Below, one piece after another: positions 1 to 9,800 of a stretch of 42,500 nucleotides of DNA (position 1 is its first letter; the number at the start of each line of letters is the position of its first letter). The position numbers were made by a program, and so were the translations under genes. The notes below the pieces were generated by a model, which saw only the letters and a program-made list of their open reading frames with translations, ran no database searches and was not told the DNA's origin. The stretch is taken from assembly GCA_963575745.1 (NCBI GenBank), contig CAUYUJ010019082.1, positions 414,126-456,625 of the forward strand. The letters are read 5' to 3'. The DNA comes from Prorocentrum cordatum. Its lineage: Eukaryota > Sar > Dinophyceae > Prorocentrales > Prorocentraceae.

Positions 1-172
1 TGGAGTAAAGGATAGAAGGGGCATCGTCAATAGAAAGGTCTTTTCCGATCTCAGATGCAAGTAGTGCGCCTCAATGAGGCACAATCACATGTTCGGCCGG
101 GCCCGGCTTGAGCCAGGCACGGCAGCGGTGCATGCTCGATATACATCTCGCCTTTAACCCTATCCGTTTAAA
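1..172 (-). repeat. Terminal direct repeat of element 1, 3' copy (partial, cut by window start)
   Basis: Bases 1-172 match 16086-16257 with one difference (position 162). Identity stops at 173, where element-internal sequence begins. The repeat includes the start of the Gag-like frame (the ATG equivalent lies at 22-24 on the minus strand), so the LTR is at least 172 bp and may be longer to the left. Its sense-strand start is TTTAAACGG, not TG. I infer an LTR from position and gene order; a tandem second copy of the element would give the same picture. Confidence 0.7.
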
Positions 173-279
173 AGTTGGAGGGGGAGGAGACGAGCAAGCA
201 CCGCATTTCTTCATTACGCGGAAAAACAGTACTAGGCAACAGCGGCTGCCTACAAGGCAAGGGCGCGCGAGTAGCCTCG
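173..279. other. Short 3' untranslated segment between RNase H stop and terminal repeat
   Basis: No gene. Just inside the repeat the plus strand reads GGAGGGGGAGGAGA, which makes the sense strand pyrimidine-rich here. A normal polypurine tract would be purine-rich on the sense strand, so this is not one. Confidence 0.4.
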
Positions 280-1557
280 CTACCGGCGAGTTTCCTCGCT
301 ACTAGAGCGCACCTGCACGCGGGTTCCCCCGCCAGCTCGGGAGGCAGGGCCGTCCTGAGACGACCTGCCCGCCCTATACGGAGTATGTTTCTTCAGCTCG
401 TGCTTGAAGGATTGCTGACCGGCCATTACCTGTAGGAGCAACGCGCGGTCAATACTACCTTTGGTATGACCATCGGCAGTCATATCCCGCGTGTCACACC
501 ATTGGGCGCTTTCAACGATTCCGCGCTCCATCATCTGGCGGATCCAGCTAATGTGCCCAAGCAGAGTGCATTCTGTGGGCTTCTTCAGATCTTTGCTAGA
601 CAAAGACTTGAAGACAGACTCGGCATCAATAGTCAGAGTGACTTTGATACATAGACCACCCAGTTCCAATATGTTCTTCAACTGTGTGGGGGTCAATGGT
701 CCCGAGTGTAGCTCGTGGAGCGTTACAATGGTCGGGTAGCAGTCTTCCAAGTTGTGGGCTGCTGCCAGTGTTTCCGCAGAGTAGCTCGAACGCACCTGCA
801 GTCGATGAGACTTGCAGTATGCGTCCACCAGGTGCACGACGGGTTTCCCCGCTTGCGTGTGGCCACGCCTCAGCAGGTTAGCCCCGCGGATACCGTAGCC
901 TTTGACTTCGTCGTCTTCATCTCCGTTGAGACGACGATAGCCAGAATCGCTATGCAGGTCGACCTCTCCTGTTGGAGTCATAGCTTGATACACGATCTTC
1001 TTCGGACCTGCCTGCAATTTCCTGGTAACCGCGTTCAGTCGTCGTACCTGGATGTTTGTCGGTTCCTGGATACGTTGCAGTGAGACAACATAGACCATCA
1101 GCCATACCTGCGTGATCAACGCATAGGCTAGAGCGCCACGAAGACTGACGAACATATCAGAAATCGTCTTTGTCGCTTTGCTCTCAGGATCAGCGCCTGT
1201 GAGTTCTGGATGTGTGATAGGACGAAGTTGTTTGATGTATTCGTCCTGATCAAGAGTGACGCTCCCATCATCGGTCTTGTTGTACCGAACGGCACAGTTT
1301 GTGTATGTGTGCTTGTTCAGTTTGCACTTTCCAAACGTATCTTCAACACATTTGACGTACTTGTCAATAGAATCTTCCTTCCCAGTCATATTGATGTCAT
1401 CAACGTGTTTGGCTGTCAAGAGGTTTGAACTCATCTCGAACTCTTCATCGTATGAAGTAGGCTGTAGTCCAAAGCTCCTAGTGATGGACCTGAGCTTCAA
1501 CGAGAATGCCCTGGGAGCATCCTTCGTGCCAGTCCCGGCTTCAGGCACCGAAGACAA
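280..1557 (-). CDS. Reverse transcriptase C-terminal part and RNase H (element 1)
   Basis: This starts after the frame change near 1525 with TGTKDAPRAFSLKLRSI. The RT active-site pair is AKHVDDINMTG (1391-1410), with histidine where copia RTs have tyrosine (YVDD). The connection ISDMFVSLRGALAYALITQ follows, then RNase H with DLHSDSGYRR, SYSAETLAA and LTIDAES as the acidic residues, and a C-terminal MTADGHTKG motif. RNase H degrades the RNA strand during cDNA synthesis. The last ~35 codons after HTPYRAG look like a non-homologous tail with one more hairpin copy (319-332). Confidence 0.85.
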   Translation of the reverse strand: MSSVPEAGTGTKDAPRAFSLKLRSITRSFGLQPTSYDEEFEMSSNLLTAKHVDDINMTGKEDSIDKYVKCVEDTFGKCKLNKHTYTNCAVRYNKTDDGSVTLDQDEYIKQLRPITHPELTGADPESKATKTISDMFVSLRGALAYALITQVWLMVYVVSLQRIQEPTNIQVRRLNAVTRKLQAGPKKIVYQAMTPTGEVDLHSDSGYRRLNGDEDDEVKGYGIRGANLLRRGHTQAGKPVVHLVDAYCKSHRLQVRSSYSAETLAAAHNLEDCYPTIVTLHELHSGPLTPTQLKNILELGGLCIKVTLTIDAESVFKSLSSKDLKKPTECTLLGHISWIRQMMERGIVESAQWCDTRDMTADGHTKGSIDRALLLQVMAGQQSFKHELKKHTPYRAGRSSQDGPASRAGGGTRVQVRSSSEETRR

Positions 1558-2660
1558 TGCTTTGATTCGTCATATGACTCAAAGCCTGGCAATGTGCGAA
1601 GGACAGCTGCTGACCCAGGAGGTAGCGCGAAGCACGCCACACGCTCTTTCTCGCCCGTTGCCGCGGCGAGCTCGCTATAGGTCAGTCCCTTCAAGAAAGC
1701 CATGTTGATGTCCAGGGAAGCGATGATCCAAGCTTTGTTGCATGCAGCAGAACTTGCGAGCAGTCTCTGGTTTGACCTCCTTGCCGTGCCAGAGAAGGTT
1801 TCGACATCAAAGGCTTCAATGTCCATGAAGCAACGGAGTACCATGCGTAACCTGATCGTCCGTTCCATTTCGCCCTTCTCGTTCTTGACAAACTTCCATT
1901 TGTATACATAGCGTGAAGTCATGATGTTCGGCGCTTTGCTCAAGTCAGTCATCTGGAAGCATTTGTTGTCAAGCCAAGTCTTTAATTCTGTGTAAAGGGC
2001 TTTGGAAACTTTGACCGGATTCGCTTGAATGTCGGCCTTCGTGAGTAGATCGTCTTCTTTGACGACCACGGCACGTTTGGAGGCAGCACTAACATGTACT
2101 CGCATAGTTGTGACGCTGCTGTCATCCAACAATCGGTGTTGCTGCTCGGACAAGACGACTTTGGACATGTCTGCTGTGAAGTAAAGCTCGATGTACTTCC
2201 CGTGCTCGTCGGAATCGAGATCATAGTGGCTGTCCGGATCCGTGGAGCACAAAGGAACGTAGTAAGAAGTGTCCATGTCGTATCCTGGCGGGTGACCCCG
2301 CACCGGCAAGTGGCCTTGCACATCTTCACAGATCGTAGAGACCAACACGCACTGTGAGTCTGTCATGTATGTCGGAACTGTATGCATGACTTCTTCTGTG
2401 TCAGCTTCAAGGAGTGTTCTGTCATCCATCAGTTCAGCATGCCACGACTTCAAGACAAAGACATCAAGATCTTCTTCTGTTTCCTCTATGATGGTCGGGA
2501 GCCGACCATCATTCTCCGCAGGAGGCTGCTCAGGAGCAGCTGCTGGAGGTGGCTCGCTTGGTGGTGGACCATCAGCGAGTTCCTCAAACTTAGTGAGGTC
2601 TCGGTCGAATCCAGCAGGCGGCTTCTTGGATTTAAGACACTGGATGATGCGTGAATGTGT
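1497..2660 (-). CDS. Reverse transcriptase, N-terminal part (element 1)
   Basis: The frame is open from about 2660 (IIQCLKSKKPPAGFDRD) although no ATG occurs before 2453. After an acidic, Pro-rich linker the RVT_2-type core shows MTSRYVYKWKFVKNEKG, the fingers of copia RTs, and SLDINMAFLKG (1696-1720) with the first catalytic aspartate. A hairpin copy at 2288-2301 is read here in a different frame, giving RGHPPG rather than AGSPA. The meaningful frame stops near 1525 (CLRCLKPG); the product continues one base off as GTKDAPRAF. Together they make one RT domain. Confidence 0.85.
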   Translation of the reverse strand, partial: THSRIIQCLKSKKPPAGFDRDLTKFEELADGPPPSEPPPAAAPEQPPAENDGRLPTIIEETEEDLDVFVLKSWHAELMDDRTLLEADTEEVMHTVPTYMTDSQCVLVSTICEDVQGHLPVRGHPPGYDMDTSYYVPLCSTDPDSHYDLDSDEHGKYIELYFTADMSKVVLSEQQHRLLDDSSVTTMRVHVSAASKRAVVVKEDDLLTKADIQANPVKVSKALYTELKTWLDNKCFQMTDLSKAPNIMTSRYVYKWKFVKNEKGEMERTIRLRMVLRCFMDIEAFDVETFSGTARRSNQRLLASSAACNKAWIIASLDINMAFLKGLTYSELAAATGEKERVACFALPPGSAAVLRTLPGFESYDESKHCLRCLKPGLARRMLPGHSR

Positions 2661-5013
2661 AGATCCTGATGTCGTAGATGTTCAAGGCAGTGCCATCAGC
2701 TTCATAATAATGAAAGCCAGGGGTCACATCGTCATCATAGTGCACTAGTGTACAGCTGTCTGCATAAGGTGCAGCAGGCAGCTTAGTCAGGCTCTTAGCA
2801 AGTCGTACAGCAACCACGTTTTCAATGCGAAAATAGTTGCGAATGAGATACTGAAGAGCCAAGTGCACCTTAGGCGAAAGCCGGCTCGCAGCAGTCATCT
2901 GCAGCCGGCCCTGTTTCGCTGGTAGGTATCCGAAAGTCATGGCGGGTTTCCCCGCTGGCAGACCGGCAATAAAGGCCAATACTGTCCGAAGGGCCGTATT
3001 GTCCGATCCTATCTCGCGGACCATCAGTGCTTCGATGTACAGCGTATGTCGTGTGTCAGGATACTGTACTCGCACTTCGCGACTGCCGACCTTCACGATG
3101 ACCTGGCCTCGGTCAGGTTCGTTGCGGATGACCGGGTATGGACCACTCCATCCACCCCAGTCGTCTTTCGTGGTGGTCGGGCGATGATAGTCCACGAGAT
3201 CTCCCTCTTTGTAGTGAAATTCACCCGTAGCAGTAGTCTTCGTACGGAGAGCCCTGTTCGTCTTGGCAACCGCAGTGGCCTGCGTGATTGCCTCCAGACT
3301 AACCCTCCTGATTGTCTCTTCCCTTGAGTGATCTGATGATTCAGCAGACTGATCATGATCCAAGACAGGAACATCGGGAAGCATAGCTGGTTGTCTGCCA
3401 TACAGCGCATTATACGGAGACACTTCGATGTAGAAGGTAAATGCGCTGCTGGCAAACAAGGCTTCATGTAAAAGACGAGTGAAATTCAGAGGAATATTCA
3501 ATCTATTCAATTCTTCTCCCATCACGTGTATGAGGTGTCGCAGGATGCCGTTCCTAGCTTCGATAGTCGTGGCGTGTTGGCCACGCGCTCGGATACGAAG
3601 CTCTGTTCCCTTGGATTTAAGGATGGCCTTTGCTGTATCGTTATTCAGCGCTCCTTCCCCGTCGGAGTATAGGATCTTAGCAGGGCCATGTTGCATCCAA
3701 GTTGTATGATAGGCATCGAGAACAGCGTGCATAGTCTTATCAAGAATCTCTGTGCCAGCTGCCCAGCGAATACAACGGTCGATGATGTGAAAAACAATAT
3801 GTTCCTGTTTGTCAAAGAAAAGATCACATTCGACTTCCTCGTTGAAACGCCCTGGCAGTGACACAGAAGGCATCGCCGTGTTGCCTGGTTTGTCCCAGGC
3901 ACGACATTCTCTACACGAGTCGCAAATGCCTTTGATCAGACTCAAACGGGTTTCACCCAGACCAACCTTAGCTAGAATCATCCGCATCTTTGGTTCCTTA
4001 GCATGAAACCATCTCAAGTGAAGCTTGCGGAGTTCTCGCTGCACTACGGCTGGGTCAAAGCTTCGCAGGTTTTGAAGGCTGAGCTGAACGTCGAAGCGAG
4101 TCCAATCAGGAAGCCTTGGCCTTGGCCTCGGCTCTGCATGAGGCTGCGGCGGCGGTGGAGGATCACCTCCCTCCATGCGTCCGCGCCTTGCTGCCACTTG
4201 CGGCAGTCTGCGGTGATCGTCAGAGCTGCCAGCACCAGTGGTGTTACCATGAGCCCCCTCGGCCCTGGTGATGTCATGGCTGCTGGCGCCTGCGGTTGGA
4301 TCGCCCTCACCGGGCCGTGGCGGCCTAGGCGCGCGTATGCGCGCTTTCGCGGCCGGCGCCGCTTTTGCGGCTGGCGCCGCTTTTGCGGCTGGAGCCGCTT
4401 CCGCGGCTGGCGCCGCAGGAGCGGCTTGCCCCGCTGGGCGCGGCTGACCAAAGTTATCTGGCAGCTTCCATTTTTCGGCGAATCTGCATTGGCCAGATAT
4501 CTTGGTATGGTGAGGATTGCTCTTCTGATATTCCTTCTTACAGCTTGGACAGTCCCAATAGTATGGTTCAACATCATACCATCGACACATCTTCGGATCC
4601 CTGCTGTGCCTTGGTGATTGTTTGTAGTTGTTGTCTACACAGCCAGGGCACCCAAGACCGCCAGGTGGTGGTCGCCGGATTTCTCCGTTTGGGTGTCTCT
4701 GGATTGTTGGGTCGTCCAAGTCGTAGCCAGCACTGTTTGTTACGAACGCGTAACTGCGTTCGCGATTCGCGAATGGATCGCGACCGTAAGCAAACAGATC
4801 TTTGGCGATTTGCACCGCATCAACGATCAGTGACTGCATTATGTAGGTATACTGTGCCGCCCTTGCTAGTTCTTTGTTGCAAGCATTGGCGTGCACATGA
4901 TTACCTGGACAACGCTTGCCTCTGAAAGGTGCCAACAACTTTCTTTGTTTGCCATCATCTGTGTTGGCTTGCGAATGTATTGTCCAAACGAATCTTTGAG
5001 ACCAGCCGTGCAT
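2632..5013 (-). CDS. Integrase segment with zinc cluster and AAPAA repeat linker (element 1)
   Basis: The first ~80 codons carry the end of the methyltransferase-like module. A zinc cluster follows: GCPGC (4638-4652), then H…C and WDCPSCKK. Next is a linker of AAPAA units (4347-4435). The integrase begins with an HHCC-type domain (LHLRWFHAKEP … CDSCRECRAW), and its catalytic triad is visible: D in VECDLFF (~3823), D in LYSDGEGA (~3660) and E in TTIEARNG (~3560). The spacing fits the retroviral/copia DDE core. The C-terminal part (HYKEGDLVDYHRP … GGWSGPYPVI) resembles a chromatin/SH3-like DNA-binding tail. The integrase inserts element cDNA into the genome. The frame ends at 2632; a one-base change near 2650 leads into the RT frame. 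Confidence 0.85.
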   Translation of the reverse strand: MHGWSQRFVWTIHSQANTDDGKQRKLLAPFRGKRCPGNHVHANACNKELARAAQYTYIMQSLIVDAVQIAKDLFAYGRDPFANRERSYAFVTNSAGYDLDDPTIQRHPNGEIRRPPPGGLGCPGCVDNNYKQSPRHSRDPKMCRWYDVEPYYWDCPSCKKEYQKSNPHHTKISGQCRFAEKWKLPDNFGQPRPAGQAAPAAPAAEAAPAAKAAPAAKAAPAAKARIRAPRPPRPGEGDPTAGASSHDITRAEGAHGNTTGAGSSDDHRRLPQVAARRGRMEGGDPPPPPQPHAEPRPRPRLPDWTRFDVQLSLQNLRSFDPAVVQRELRKLHLRWFHAKEPKMRMILAKVGLGETRLSLIKGICDSCRECRAWDKPGNTAMPSVSLPGRFNEEVECDLFFDKQEHIVFHIIDRCIRWAAGTEILDKTMHAVLDAYHTTWMQHGPAKILYSDGEGALNNDTAKAILKSKGTELRIRARGQHATTIEARNGILRHLIHVMGEELNRLNIPLNFTRLLHEALFASSAFTFYIEVSPYNALYGRQPAMLPDVPVLDHDQSAESSDHSREETIRRVSLEAITQATAVAKTNRALRTKTTATGEFHYKEGDLVDYHRPTTTKDDWGGWSGPYPVIRNEPDRGQVIVKVGSREVRVQYPDTRHTLYIEALMVREIGSDNTALRTVLAFIAGLPAGKPAMTFGYLPAKQGRLQMTAASRLSPKVHLALQYLIRNYFRIENVVAVRLAKSLTKLPAAPYADSCTLVHYDDDVTPGFHYYEADGTALNIYDIRIYTFTHHPVS
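4347..4435 (-). repeat. Tandem AAPAA-coding palindromes in the integrase linker
   Basis: Five near-identical copies of GCGGCTGGCGCCGC-type palindromes lie head to tail with short TTTT or TTCC spacers. On the minus strand they encode repeated AAPAA separated by single Lys, Glu or Gln. This is the only place where the mini-hairpin is tandemly amplified. Confidence 0.8.
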
Positions 5014-5293
5014 TGATCAATAATCGTTTGGCAAGTGACCTTGCGTTGTGCCAGTTCCTTCCATGGCTGGATCTCATCCACCCGCGTGCCCATTGGTTGT
5101 TCCCTGAGAAAGAAATGTCTTAGGTCGTCTTGTAATAGAGCGACTGTTCCGCAGAACGTGATGTGAGGCGGTGTTTAAGCCACGTATCATGATTGACCTG
5201 TGCGTTGAAGTATGAAGGAAGTCCAGTAGTTCTGCAGCTTGGCTGCAAAATCGTGATCTTGACAAAGCAAGTCTTGAGGTAGTGAAGGACTGC
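4866..5293 (-). pseudogene. Broken cytosine-methyltransferase-like module (element 1)
   Basis: Fragment a (5120-5293) continues the previous frame after the TGA: FVKITILQPSCRTTGLP, with PSC (5229-5242) at the place of the catalytic PC motif IV. Fragment b (4866-5125), one base off, has FFLREQPMGT (5091-5108), matching motif VI (EN/EQ-P), then IIDQC and IRKPT. A third frame change near 4940 moves the remainder (LLAPFRG…CPGNHVHANA) into the integrase ORF. The order of Gly-rich motif, PC, EQP, QC and KPT is that of a C5-methyltransferase-like fold. PSC with serine before cysteine, and the frame breaks, make activity in this copy unlikely. Methyltransferases captured by retrotransposons have been reported in dinoflagellates. 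Confidence 0.55.
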
Positions 5294-6319
5294 TCATTGT
5301 ACTTCCGAGTTTCCAAGGTCAACCAGAGATATCTTATCAAGGTTCCCGCCCGACGAGAGCCCCCTCTTGAAGGCTAATATGGATATACCACCCTTGCCCC
5401 CACATAATTCAAGCATGTCCACTTGATTGTTTCTGCCGTAGCATAGTGACTGGACCATCGAGAAGACATCAGCATGTGAGTCAGCGGGTTGCCCCGCCGG
5501 TAACATCATGAAGATGTCCTCTGATTCGCTGTCCGAGTCCGAGTCATCAAGAGGAACGTCGTTGAAATATGTGGAGCAGTCAAGCCCTTTGAGGTCCTCT
5601 CCACAGTCGTCGTTACCGTCTTCCACTTTCTTCGGGATTTTCTTCGGTTTGATGCCAGCCTCTTTGTCAGCTTTCTGCTTTTCTTTCTGTTTTATCCTGG
5701 CATCAGTAGGCAACGCAGTTTCCGCGGAGAGATCCGCTGCGGAAGGATCCGCTGTTAAGTCAGGAAATGGCGGAATTTCAGGAAAGTTGGTGGGTCGCGT
5801 TTGGCAACGCTCAATCGAAGGGGGAGGAGACCGATCGTCATCGACGATCGTCACACGCTTTGGGCGTGGCCTTCGCGACTCACCGTCGCCGTGAAGAACT
5901 GGAGCCGGAGGCTCCCAGTATAGCCGAGTACTGATGTTTGTAACCCCATCAGGTAATGGAGCTACATAATTGTACCCAGTCGGCTGATCCTGGATTTTGA
6001 TATCTTGAACGATCTTATTCGTGTCCAGGTCGGTCGTGACTCTACGAACAACATGGTCCCATTGAGGGCCCTTTTGTGGACATTGAACGTAGTGTCTTAC
6101 CTTTTTGTCAACGCGCGTACACACACTGAGGTGTACCGCACTCCGCTCATTCCTAATCATGTTGGCTTTATTGAGTTGATCAAGGAAGCGTGCAGTGATG
6201 ATAGCCAAGGTTTTATGCCGGAACTCGGCACGTTGCTGATCTTGGCCATACCAATCCAAATCATGTTCTTTGTGTGAACCACAAGTACATCTCCATAATT
6301 TAGCGGTATATGAGGACAA
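5294..6319 (-). CDS. Cys/His module C-terminal half and start of methyltransferase-like module (element 1)
   Basis: The frame is one base off from the preceding segment. It begins with LWRCTCGSHKEHDLDWYG, which completes the upstream cysteine/histidine cluster. A charged linker follows (PSAADLSAETAL…, then a Lys-rich stretch and an acidic DDSDSDSESED). Near the C-terminus MLELCGGKGG (5391-5415) and a following GG.LD.I.LVDL look like the glycine-rich SAM-binding motif I and motif II of cytosine-5 methyltransferases. TGA at 5294 stops it, but the same frame stays open to 5120 and carries the expected next motifs. The stop therefore reads as a mutation or read-through point, not a domain end. 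Confidence 0.6.
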   Translation of the reverse strand: MSSYTAKLWRCTCGSHKEHDLDWYGQDQQRAEFRHKTLAIITARFLDQLNKANMIRNERSAVHLSVCTRVDKKVRHYVQCPQKGPQWDHVVRRVTTDLDTNKIVQDIKIQDQPTGYNYVAPLPDGVTNISTRLYWEPPAPVLHGDGESRRPRPKRVTIVDDDRSPPPSIERCQTRPTNFPEIPPFPDLTADPSAADLSAETALPTDARIKQKEKQKADKEAGIKPKKIPKKVEDGNDDCGEDLKGLDCSTYFNDVPLDDSDSDSESEDIFMMLPAGQPADSHADVFSMVQSLCYGRNNQVDMLELCGGKGGISILAFKRGLSSGGNLDKISLVDLGNSEVQ

Positions 6320-6858
6320 TATGTAGCAACTTGTATATAAGAACCACTGGGATATTTACTGGAGCGATCAAACTTGATACCGAAATGACAAAGTCTCATT
6401 CGTATGATGCTCAGCTTCAAATCTTCGATAACATCTTTGATCGGACCCTGTTTCCAGAAATACCCGGGTGGCCCCAGGATGACAATCTGCATTCTCAGAG
6501 CACGCGCTTTGATCAGGAGATTTTGTATACGTTGATAGTGGGGTCCCGCCCTCTTTCCTGGAGTACGAACGTACCAATCAGAGGGTGTGGCCACCCACAA
6601 CATATTATAGTCTCCTGCCAACAAATTTCCCAAATACTGTGTTCCAGTTGAAGTCATTACCTCATTATGGGTAATCCGGTCACATATATAGCCACGGGTT
6701 CGGAGTTCAGCGCAAGCTGTGCGAATATCTTCGATAACGAAACATTTTGAATGATATTTTTCCTCTCGGGCCTCAGCGCGGCCAACGTATGTAGCGAGGA
6801 GGCCGGTATTCGGCTTCTCTTCGCAAGCGAGCGCCGCCGGCGCGCCCGCCTGCCCCCG
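6157..6858 (-). CDS. Polyprotein segment of unknown function, N-terminal half of a Cys/His module (element 1)
   Basis: This is in frame with the protease ORF and is separated from it only by the TGA at 6859. The visible protein runs from about 6830 (ALACEEKPNTG) through DYNMLWVATPSDWYVRTPG and MQIVILGPPGYFWKQGPI to MRLCHFGIKFDRSS and VATYCPH. The Cys/His run is interrupted near 6290 by a single-base frame change and resumes in the next ORF (LWRCTCGSHKEHD). I do not recognise an enzyme with confidence. Its place directly before a methyltransferase-like motif suggests a regulatory or target-recognition part of that module (inference). Confidence 0.5.
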   Translation of the reverse strand, partial: RGQAGAPAALACEEKPNTGLLATYVGRAEAREEKYHSKCFVIEDIRTACAELRTRGYICDRITHNEVMTSTGTQYLGNLLAGDYNMLWVATPSDWYVRTPGKRAGPHYQRIQNLLIKARALRMQIVILGPPGYFWKQGPIKDVIEDLKLSIIRMRLCHFGIKFDRSSKYPSGSYIQVATYCPHIPLNYGDVLVVHTKNMIWIGMAKISNVPSSGIKPWLSSLHASLINSIKPT

Positions 6859-9800
6859 TCAGCGGCGGTCGTGGGACCAAGTTGCCGCTTGACTCGGAGG
6901 CGTGCTGTTCGCGGATGGCTCCGCAGGAGTCGCTGGTGCGGCCACGCTCGCAGACAGACTCGGCGGATTGTTCTCAGAGATGTCAAAGTATTCCGTCCGA
7001 TCCGTAGCGTGACCCACGATCTCCGCTCTCTCACCTCGCTGTGTACGTGACGACAGCAGGCGGGTTGGCCCCGCAGAGTCCGATGAACCTCCGCCCGTGT
7101 AGCTTAGTGGTGGTGGCGGTGACGCGGGTGGCCCCGCTGGATCCTCAGGCGTCCATTTACTCACCGCCTCCTGGACTGCCCAGAAGATCTTGGATTTCAG
7201 GGCAGCCTTTGCGTTCTCAGGAGGTGGGTGCCAAGTCCCTTCGGGACCCTGTCGGCCCTCCCACCAGCTGTTCAGCGTCCTGTTCACGATCAAACGGGTC
7301 GTGTCCTCCAGGAGCTGCTTGTCGATATACGGCTCGACGATGTAAGTATCGGTCGTGAAGGTCGCGGACTGCCCCGTCGCGGGTGGCCCCGCTGTCGCGT
7401 CAGCGGGTGGCCCCGCACTGACGGGGTCCTCTTCGTTCTCCGTCTCGGTGTAGCCATCTCGACTGCTGCGGATCGCGAAGGTGTTCGTGACCGTGTGGCT
7501 CTTGGCCCCATCGTACAACCCGCAGGGAATCGCGAGATGTCCCGAGGGAGTCTTCTTCGCCTTCAGGACCTTGGCGCCTCTTCCCAGCTTCAGGGTGTAG
7601 TCACCGCTGGGGAAGATGACCTTCTGGTAGCCCGGCTTCAACACGATGATCGTATCACGTGCCTCCATGGCTCCTAGGCCCCAGATAGCCGGGAGATTGG
7701 CGCCCGAGCCTTCTGCGATGTTGGAGGCATACTCCTCGATGCGGGGGCTCGCCTCGTTGGCGTACTGTACCCCGATCTTGAAGTTGCCCATCTTCCGACA
7801 TATCGCAGCGCCCTCCCCAAAACCATTGATGTAGAGGGTCTTGCTCAGGGTGCAGATGGCAGGTCGGTAGTTGAACCTGGCCATTATATCCTGGAAGGTC
7901 CGCGCCGTGTTGGATCCAATGATGTTCACATCAGAACCAATGTCCAGCATGAACGAGATACAGGGCGTACCATCTTCATCAGGAAAGAATGTCCCATTGC
8001 GCGCTGCAAGAGCGACCTGTACGCCAGTGTGGTCGTTGGTGTGGTACGTGATCTGCGATCCGAGTGTACCCCTCAATAGGCGCTGTTCAAGAACCCATTG
8101 ACTCATGGTCAGCTCGGTGCACCACATCTGCTCGTACTGGCGGCGCTCCTCCACGGTAATCGGTTCCTGCTGGAGGACCCAATAGTTTGCAGATAGCGTG
8201 GACATCCATTCACCTCCTGGTGGCAGCGTGTCAGTATCATCACGCGCGTAGGTCAGCCCCTCTGTGTCGATCATGAACGTGGAATGAAACTGGGCTGCCT
8301 CTGCGCTCTCAGCGCTTGCCCGGCTTCTGGCGCTGACCGGGCTTGCCACTCGAGAGGTCCTGGTCGATCCAGTTGGCCTCCGAATCCCGCCTCCGCTCCT
8401 GCCACTCCGCCTGATGTTAGCCTCCATGTTCCTCAAGAAACCTGGGTTTGGAGGTCCGTTAGCGGGTGGCCCCGCTTGGGCGGCGGGAGCCGCTTCAGCG
8501 GGTGGCCCCGCAGCTGGGGGCTCTTGCGCTCGGAGCGTGGGCAAGATCGGCATCTGAATGCCTTGTTCTGGCGCTGGCCAGGGGTATGCCTGTGCAGCTG
8601 GGGCACGTGCGGATGGCTCCGCCGATCGTGCGGCTCGAGCCTCCAGTGCCTCCACTGCTTCGCGTAACCGACGCATTTCTCGGGCATCTGCAACGTACCT
8701 TTCCTGCTGGCGCGCTTGGTCCGACTCAGCATCGCGCTGTCCAGCATACGGGAAGTGTGCTATCACTATGCCCGGTCCACGGCATACGGCACAGGGGGCC
8801 TCATTCGGCGCACCTGGCCGCTGATTGCGGACATGCTGCTGTGCAACACGGTCCCAGCATATGTCGTGGAAGAAGTGCCCGCACGCCAGTCTCCACACTG
8901 TAGTGCCCATCTCGTAGTTGTCCATGCAGATTGGGCACTGAGTGAAGTTGTAGTCTGAGATGACTGGAGCAGGCAAGTCAGGGCGAGTCCGAGCTTGGCG
9001 CTCGAACGTGGTTTCGCCCTCCCGATATGGCGTCGGTGGCGGCCGTCTGTCTGGCCGTTCAGCAGGTGGCCCCGCTTCCGCGGGTGTCCCCGCTTGGGCC
9101 TCGCGCTCAATCCTTCTCTGGATCGCGCGTTGTTGGCGCAGCCTAGTGTTGTCACGAGCCTGCTGCCTGGATGCCAGTATCGCTTGCTGCGTGTTGTGCA
9201 CGTCGCGGATGTAGTCTGGCATGCTGCCCATAGCGGCTGGCACCGCGAGACCAGCTGGCTGAACTATGGTCTCGGGGTCCGTCGGCGTGGGCATGTAGGC
9301 GTAGTGTGGCATAGACTGCGCATCGACCGCTCGTGTAAACTGCAAACGAAACATCTCATTAGCTAAGTTCCGAGTGTATTCGTTCGCAGGTGGCCCCGCA
9401 ATCATAGGAGTGTTATTTATCTGCGCGTAGTACTCAGGGTACATCGGCGCGTCCATGGCCGGCGCCTCTGCTGGACCGTGATTGTCCCATCCGTATATCG
9501 GGTGTGATGCTATTCCTGGAATAAACACCTGTCGATATGGATTCGTGGGATCAGCATTTGGAGCATCTTCAGAAGTCCAACTCCAGAGAGGTCGAAAGTC
9601 GCCATGGTTTGTAACGTCTATGTTGCGGTTCCGCAACAGGCTGGGCACTCTTTCAGCTTGTTGTTGCAGATAAGTAGCCTGTGCTCTTAGGTTAGCTGCC
9701 CGACGTTCGTAGTCTGAACCTTGCTGTCCGTCAGCGGGTGACCCCGCTTGAGCGGGTGGCTCCGCAGGCGTTCGCTCAGCGGGTGACCCCGCAGCCGCTC

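Noticed and set aside
181-195. Polypurine tract of element 1
   Set aside because: GGGGGAGGAGA is on the plus strand, but the element's sense strand is minus, where it is pyrimidine-rich.
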